This document shows positions 60,087-64,000 of a DNA stretch of 64,000 nt, piece by piece. This stretch comes from Faecalibacterium sp. I4-1-79 (GTDB lineage: Bacteria > Bacillota > Clostridia > Oscillospirales > Ruminococcaceae), in contig NZ_CP094467.1 in NCBI RefSeq assembly GCF_023347235.1, positions 62,001-126,000 of the forward strand, in the 5' to 3' direction. The notes beneath the pieces were generated by a model. That model had not been told where the DNA came from, searched no databases, and saw nothing but the letters and a program-made list of their open reading frames with translations. Position 1 is the first letter of the stretch. The number at the start of each line of letters is the position of its first letter. Position numbers and translations under genes: made by a program.

Positions 60087-61550
60087 TTATAATCCCAGTC
60101 GGAAAAACTCTTCCTGCGGAGCCTGCACCTGTTTCAGTGCGTTGGTCAGCTTATCCTTCCAGACGGTCTCTTCCGGACTTCCGCTCAGGTTTTTCAGCTG
60201 TTCCGGGTCTTTTTTGAGGTCATACAGGCGGTCTTTCGATTTTGCAGTCTGGTATATTTTTACGACCGGATACCGGATGCACGGGATGCCATTGGTAAAC
60301 CGGGTCCCTTCCACCAGCTCCCCACGGCGAAGCTGATCTTCCGAAAAATACCCACGAATATTCGTCGGCATCAGGGTGTACTCGTACAGCGGCGCATCCT
60401 CGTTCTGTTCGGCTTTCAGGTAGGTCATCCGACCATCTGTAATGCCCGTATAGCAGCCATGGACACCAAACAATGCCCATTCCCGAACCGGTCTCCCTTC
60501 CAATGCCGGGAGCAGTGACCGACCGTCCATCTCGCCCATCGGGGTCTGGGCACATCCAAAGAGTTCCAGCAGCGTTGGCGCGATATCCACTGTTGTTGCC
60601 AGTTGTTCACACCGTCCGCCCTCGGCGATGCCCGGAACATGGAAATAGAACGGGAGATGTACCAATTCGTCATAAGGCGGCGGAAAATTCTTGCCGAGCC
60701 ATTCGTGTTCGCCCAGCAGGAAGCCGTGGTCGGTGTTGACAATGAGGACCGTATCCTTCCACATATCGTGCGCATCCATGAAGTCCAGAATCAGCCCGAG
60801 GTGCACATCGCACATTGTCATCAGAGCCGCATACTCTCTAGCTGCATTTTGCAGATCTTCACGGTAGTCTTCGCTGGCAACTCTGCCGTATCGGGGCCAG
60901 TTCAAAGTTTCTTCTTCCGGCAGATCGTACAGGGCACGGTATTTCTGCGGAACATAGAAGGGCTCGTGAGGATCAAAGCACTCTATCTGTAAAAACCAAC
61001 TGTCTTTTTCCACGTGCTCTTTCAGAAATTCCAGTCCGGCCTGTACAGTTCGTGTGCCGGACATTTCTTCTTCCGTCCGCTGACGCTCCCGGTTGCGGTA
61101 ATGCTGTGTTACGGAGATACCAGTCTTATTGAGGGGATGGCGTTTCTCCGGCATGTCCACCGGGATATCGTGCGCCACAAAGCGGTCGCCCTCCTGTCCA
61201 CGGAAGCCTTCCCAGGTGTCATAGCGGTTATGATAGGTGCAGCCACCGTCTTCCCAATAGTGCGAATGGTCTGTACACAGATGGGTATAGACGCCCTCCG
61301 CACGCAGGGCTTCGACACAAGAACGATCAAACGGTTCCAGCGGACCCCAGCTTCGATGAAGAAAGTTATGCTTTCCGGTATGTAGTTCTCGTCGGGCCGG
61401 CATGCAGGGCAGACTGCCTGCATAGAAATTGTCGAAGGTTGTGCAGCGTTGTTCCAACCGTTTGAAATTAGGCAGTTTTGTCCAGTTACAGCCGTAACTC
61501 GGCAAAAACTTTCGCGTCAGCGTATCAAACATCACCATAACAACTTTCAC
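60087..61550 (-). CDS. Cytoplasmic formylglycine-dependent sulfatase
   Basis: A 487-residue type I sulfatase. The signature C49-M-P51-A-R53 with following RELHTGK is the Cys-type site that a maturase converts to formylglycine. Metal ligands are expected at D9 (MFDT) and DHG (NTDHGFLLGEHEWLGK). ECFDPHEPFYVP is the family middle motif. There is no signal peptide: the chain starts directly with the first beta strand, so the enzyme is cytoplasmic and acts on an imported substrate. No maturase (anSME) gene is in the window. It sits between the PTS EIIBC and transporter genes. Some family members are choline- or phosphonate-specific, so sulfate ester specificity is likely but not proven. Confidence 0.9.
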   Translation of the reverse strand: MKVVMVMFDTLTRKFLPSYGCNWTKLPNFKRLEQRCTTFDNFYAGSLPCMPARRELHTGKHNFLHRSWGPLEPFDRSCVEALRAEGVYTHLCTDHSHYWEDGGCTYHNRYDTWEGFRGQEGDRFVAHDIPVDMPEKRHPLNKTGISVTQHYRNRERQRTEEEMSGTRTVQAGLEFLKEHVEKDSWFLQIECFDPHEPFYVPQKYRALYDLPEEETLNWPRYGRVASEDYREDLQNAAREYAALMTMCDVHLGLILDFMDAHDMWKDTVLIVNTDHGFLLGEHEWLGKNFPPPYDELVHLPFYFHVPGIAEGGRCEQLATTVDIAPTLLELFGCAQTPMGEMDGRSLLPALEGRPVREWALFGVHGCYTGITDGRMTYLKAEQNEDAPLYEYTLMPTNIRGYFSEDQLRRGELVEGTRFTNGIPCIRYPVVKIYQTAKSKDRLYDLKKDPEQLKNLSGSPEETVWKDKLTNALKQVQAPQEEFFRLGL

Positions 61551-61576
61551 AAAAATACCTCTCTAGATGAAGTGCT

Positions 61577-63061
<1,485 letters not shown>

Positions 63062-63118
63062 TCATTTGCTTTTTACCAATGCAAAAATTCCGGGCCCTGG
63101 AATCTTTTCGATGGATTT

Positions 63119-63147
63119 ATTATACGGTCATTCGTTCGTAAAATCAA
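63119..63147 (-). promoter_or_regulatory. Promoter of the PTS/sulfatase operon
   Basis: On the minus strand TTGATT (63142-63147) and TATAAT (63119-63124), spacing 17 nt. Confidence 0.6.
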
Positions 63148-63156
63148 TGTTTTTCT

Positions 63157-63263
63157 GAACAAATGTTCGTTTTTGTCGTGCTGCACAAGAACATCCGTTT
63201 GTTTTTGTACACTATTTTTGGGAATTTCGATTGTTTTACTGCTCAATTCTGGACAATTGTTCG
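63157..63263. promoter_or_regulatory. Operator candidates for the RpiR regulator
   Basis: GAACAAATGTTCG (63157-63169) and GGACAATTGTTCG (63251-63263) are matching near-palindromes, each followed by TTTTT; a weaker AACATCCGTTTGTTTTT lies between. The second overlaps the -35 of the RpiR promoter (TGGACA 63250-63255, TATACT 63273-63278, spacing 17). Confidence 0.5.
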
Positions 63264-63335
63264 TTTTTCGATTATACTTGAGATAATGATCCTTACCGAT
63301 ACCCCAATTTTTAGACTCCGATGGAGGTAATCTCT

Positions 63336-64000
63336 ATGACAGTTCTGGAAAATATGCAGGCTGTGCTACCCAGTCTCCCCAAAAACGAGCGCAAAGCCGC
63401 AGAATATCTGCTGAACTATCCGCACGATATCCAGCGCCGAAGCGCTGAGGTCATTGCACAGGATGCCGGCATCTCACGCAGTGCCATCGTTCGTTTATGC
63501 CAGAAACTCGGATATCAGGGATGGTCTGAGTTCAAATATGCCTATCTTCATGAACCGGCTCTGGCGGCTTCTGCACAGGAGCACAACATCCTGACCCGGT
63601 ACGAAAACATTATCCAAAAGCTCCGTCAAGGGGTCGCCGCTGATCAGCTTCAGACGATCGTTCAGATCATCCACCGGGCCAATCGCGTTATCACTCTTGG
63701 CAACTATCACTCTGGCATGTCTGCACAGCAGATGGCTTTTCGTCTGAACCGTTCCGGCATCGACAGCCACTTTATGAATGATACTTCGCAGATGGAATGC
63801 TATGTTTCCCTCATCCGATCTGATGACGTTGTATTTATTTTTTCTCTCAGCGGTGATCCGCTTTATGAATCCCTTGTGGAACAATATGTTCAACGAGGAG
63901 CATCGGTCATCCTCATCACCATGTCGACCCGTACCACTCTCGCAAAACTTGTTACCCAGACGGTTGTGCTTCCTTTCCTTAGCCACGAGCGATGCAATTA
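63336..64000 (+). CDS. MurR/RpiR-family regulator (partial at right edge)
   Basis: The first 221 residues of a phosphosugar-responsive regulator. The HTH_6 domain is complete (residues 1-75: LPSLPKNERKAAEYLLNYP, RRSAEVIAQDAGISRSAIVRLCQKLGYQGWSEFKYA). A SIS domain begins near residue 105 (RVITLGNYHSGMSAQQMAFRLNR, VFIFSLSGDPLYESLVEQY) and is cut off by the window edge. GGAGGT lies 7 nt before ATG 63336. It is divergent from the PTS/sulfatase operon and most likely controls it in response to the phosphorylated glycoside. Confidence 0.92.
   Translation, partial: MTVLENMQAVLPSLPKNERKAAEYLLNYPHDIQRRSAEVIAQDAGISRSAIVRLCQKLGYQGWSEFKYAYLHEPALAASAQEHNILTRYENIIQKLRQGVAADQLQTIVQIIHRANRVITLGNYHSGMSAQQMAFRLNRSGIDSHFMNDTSQMECYVSLIRSDDVVFIFSLSGDPLYESLVEQYVQRGASVILITMSTRTTLAKLVTQTVVLPFLSHERCN

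Overview
The window looks like a chromosome segment of a gut Firmicute of the Oscillospiraceae, most likely Faecalibacterium. This rests on strong AGGAGG-type ribosome binding sites, the codon style, and accessory modules I associate with that group (DUF6061 proteins, TnpW/TnpV, CHC2 primase plus DUF5906-type helicase pairs). It is an inference from the sequence, not a database result. About two thirds of the window is accessory DNA.

Region by region. 1-1930 is the right end of a mobilizable element running off the left edge (relaxase, mobC, repeat-rich end). 2090-8473 is a metabolic locus: a GntR/HutC regulator, a mannose-family PTS (EIIA, B, C, D), a FrlB-like sugar-isomerase-domain deglycase, a HAD phosphatase and a YitT-type membrane protein, probably for Amadori compounds such as fructoselysine or glucoselysine. 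9166-25969 is bounded by two identical 45-nt copies of a tRNA-Arg(ACG) 3' end. It starts with a tyrosine integrase, excisionase, MobV relaxase, primase/helicase pair, XRE regulator and a pMV158-like oriT, and continues into a five-gene exopolysaccharide locus: UDP-sugar dehydrogenase, SGNH hydrolase, PilZ-GT2 synthase, NodB-like protein and GH18-like lipoprotein.

26594-29858 holds three tandem SirTM-like sirtuin genes and a divergent Rrf2 regulator. Back-to-back promoters and a perfect 13-bp inverted repeat lie between them. No macrodomain, GcvH-like or lipoate-ligase partner is present. About 30060-57353 is a second mobilizable element of the same family as the one at the left edge. Its serine recombinase gene is split: the N-terminal piece lies at 51472-51563 and the rest at 30079-31626. 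The insert between them is another, about 19.85-kb element with its own serine recombinase, TnpW, TnpV, MobA/MobL relaxase, ParM-type partition pair and replication genes. It also carries a putative peptide-resistance cargo (ABC transporter, two-component system, sigma factor pair).

57410-64000 is a second sugar locus: a divergent RpiR regulator and an operon of PTS EIIBC, cytoplasmic sulfatase, a split chromate-family transporter and a GH1 6-phospho-beta-glucosidase. A plausible reading is uptake and desulfation of a sulfated beta-glycoside with export of the released sulfate.

The strongest candidates for something undescribed are the sirtuin trio, the sulfatase/ChrA/PTS operon, the PilZ-first exopolysaccharide synthase locus, and the occurrence of a MobV-type oriT in an element that carries a different relaxase.
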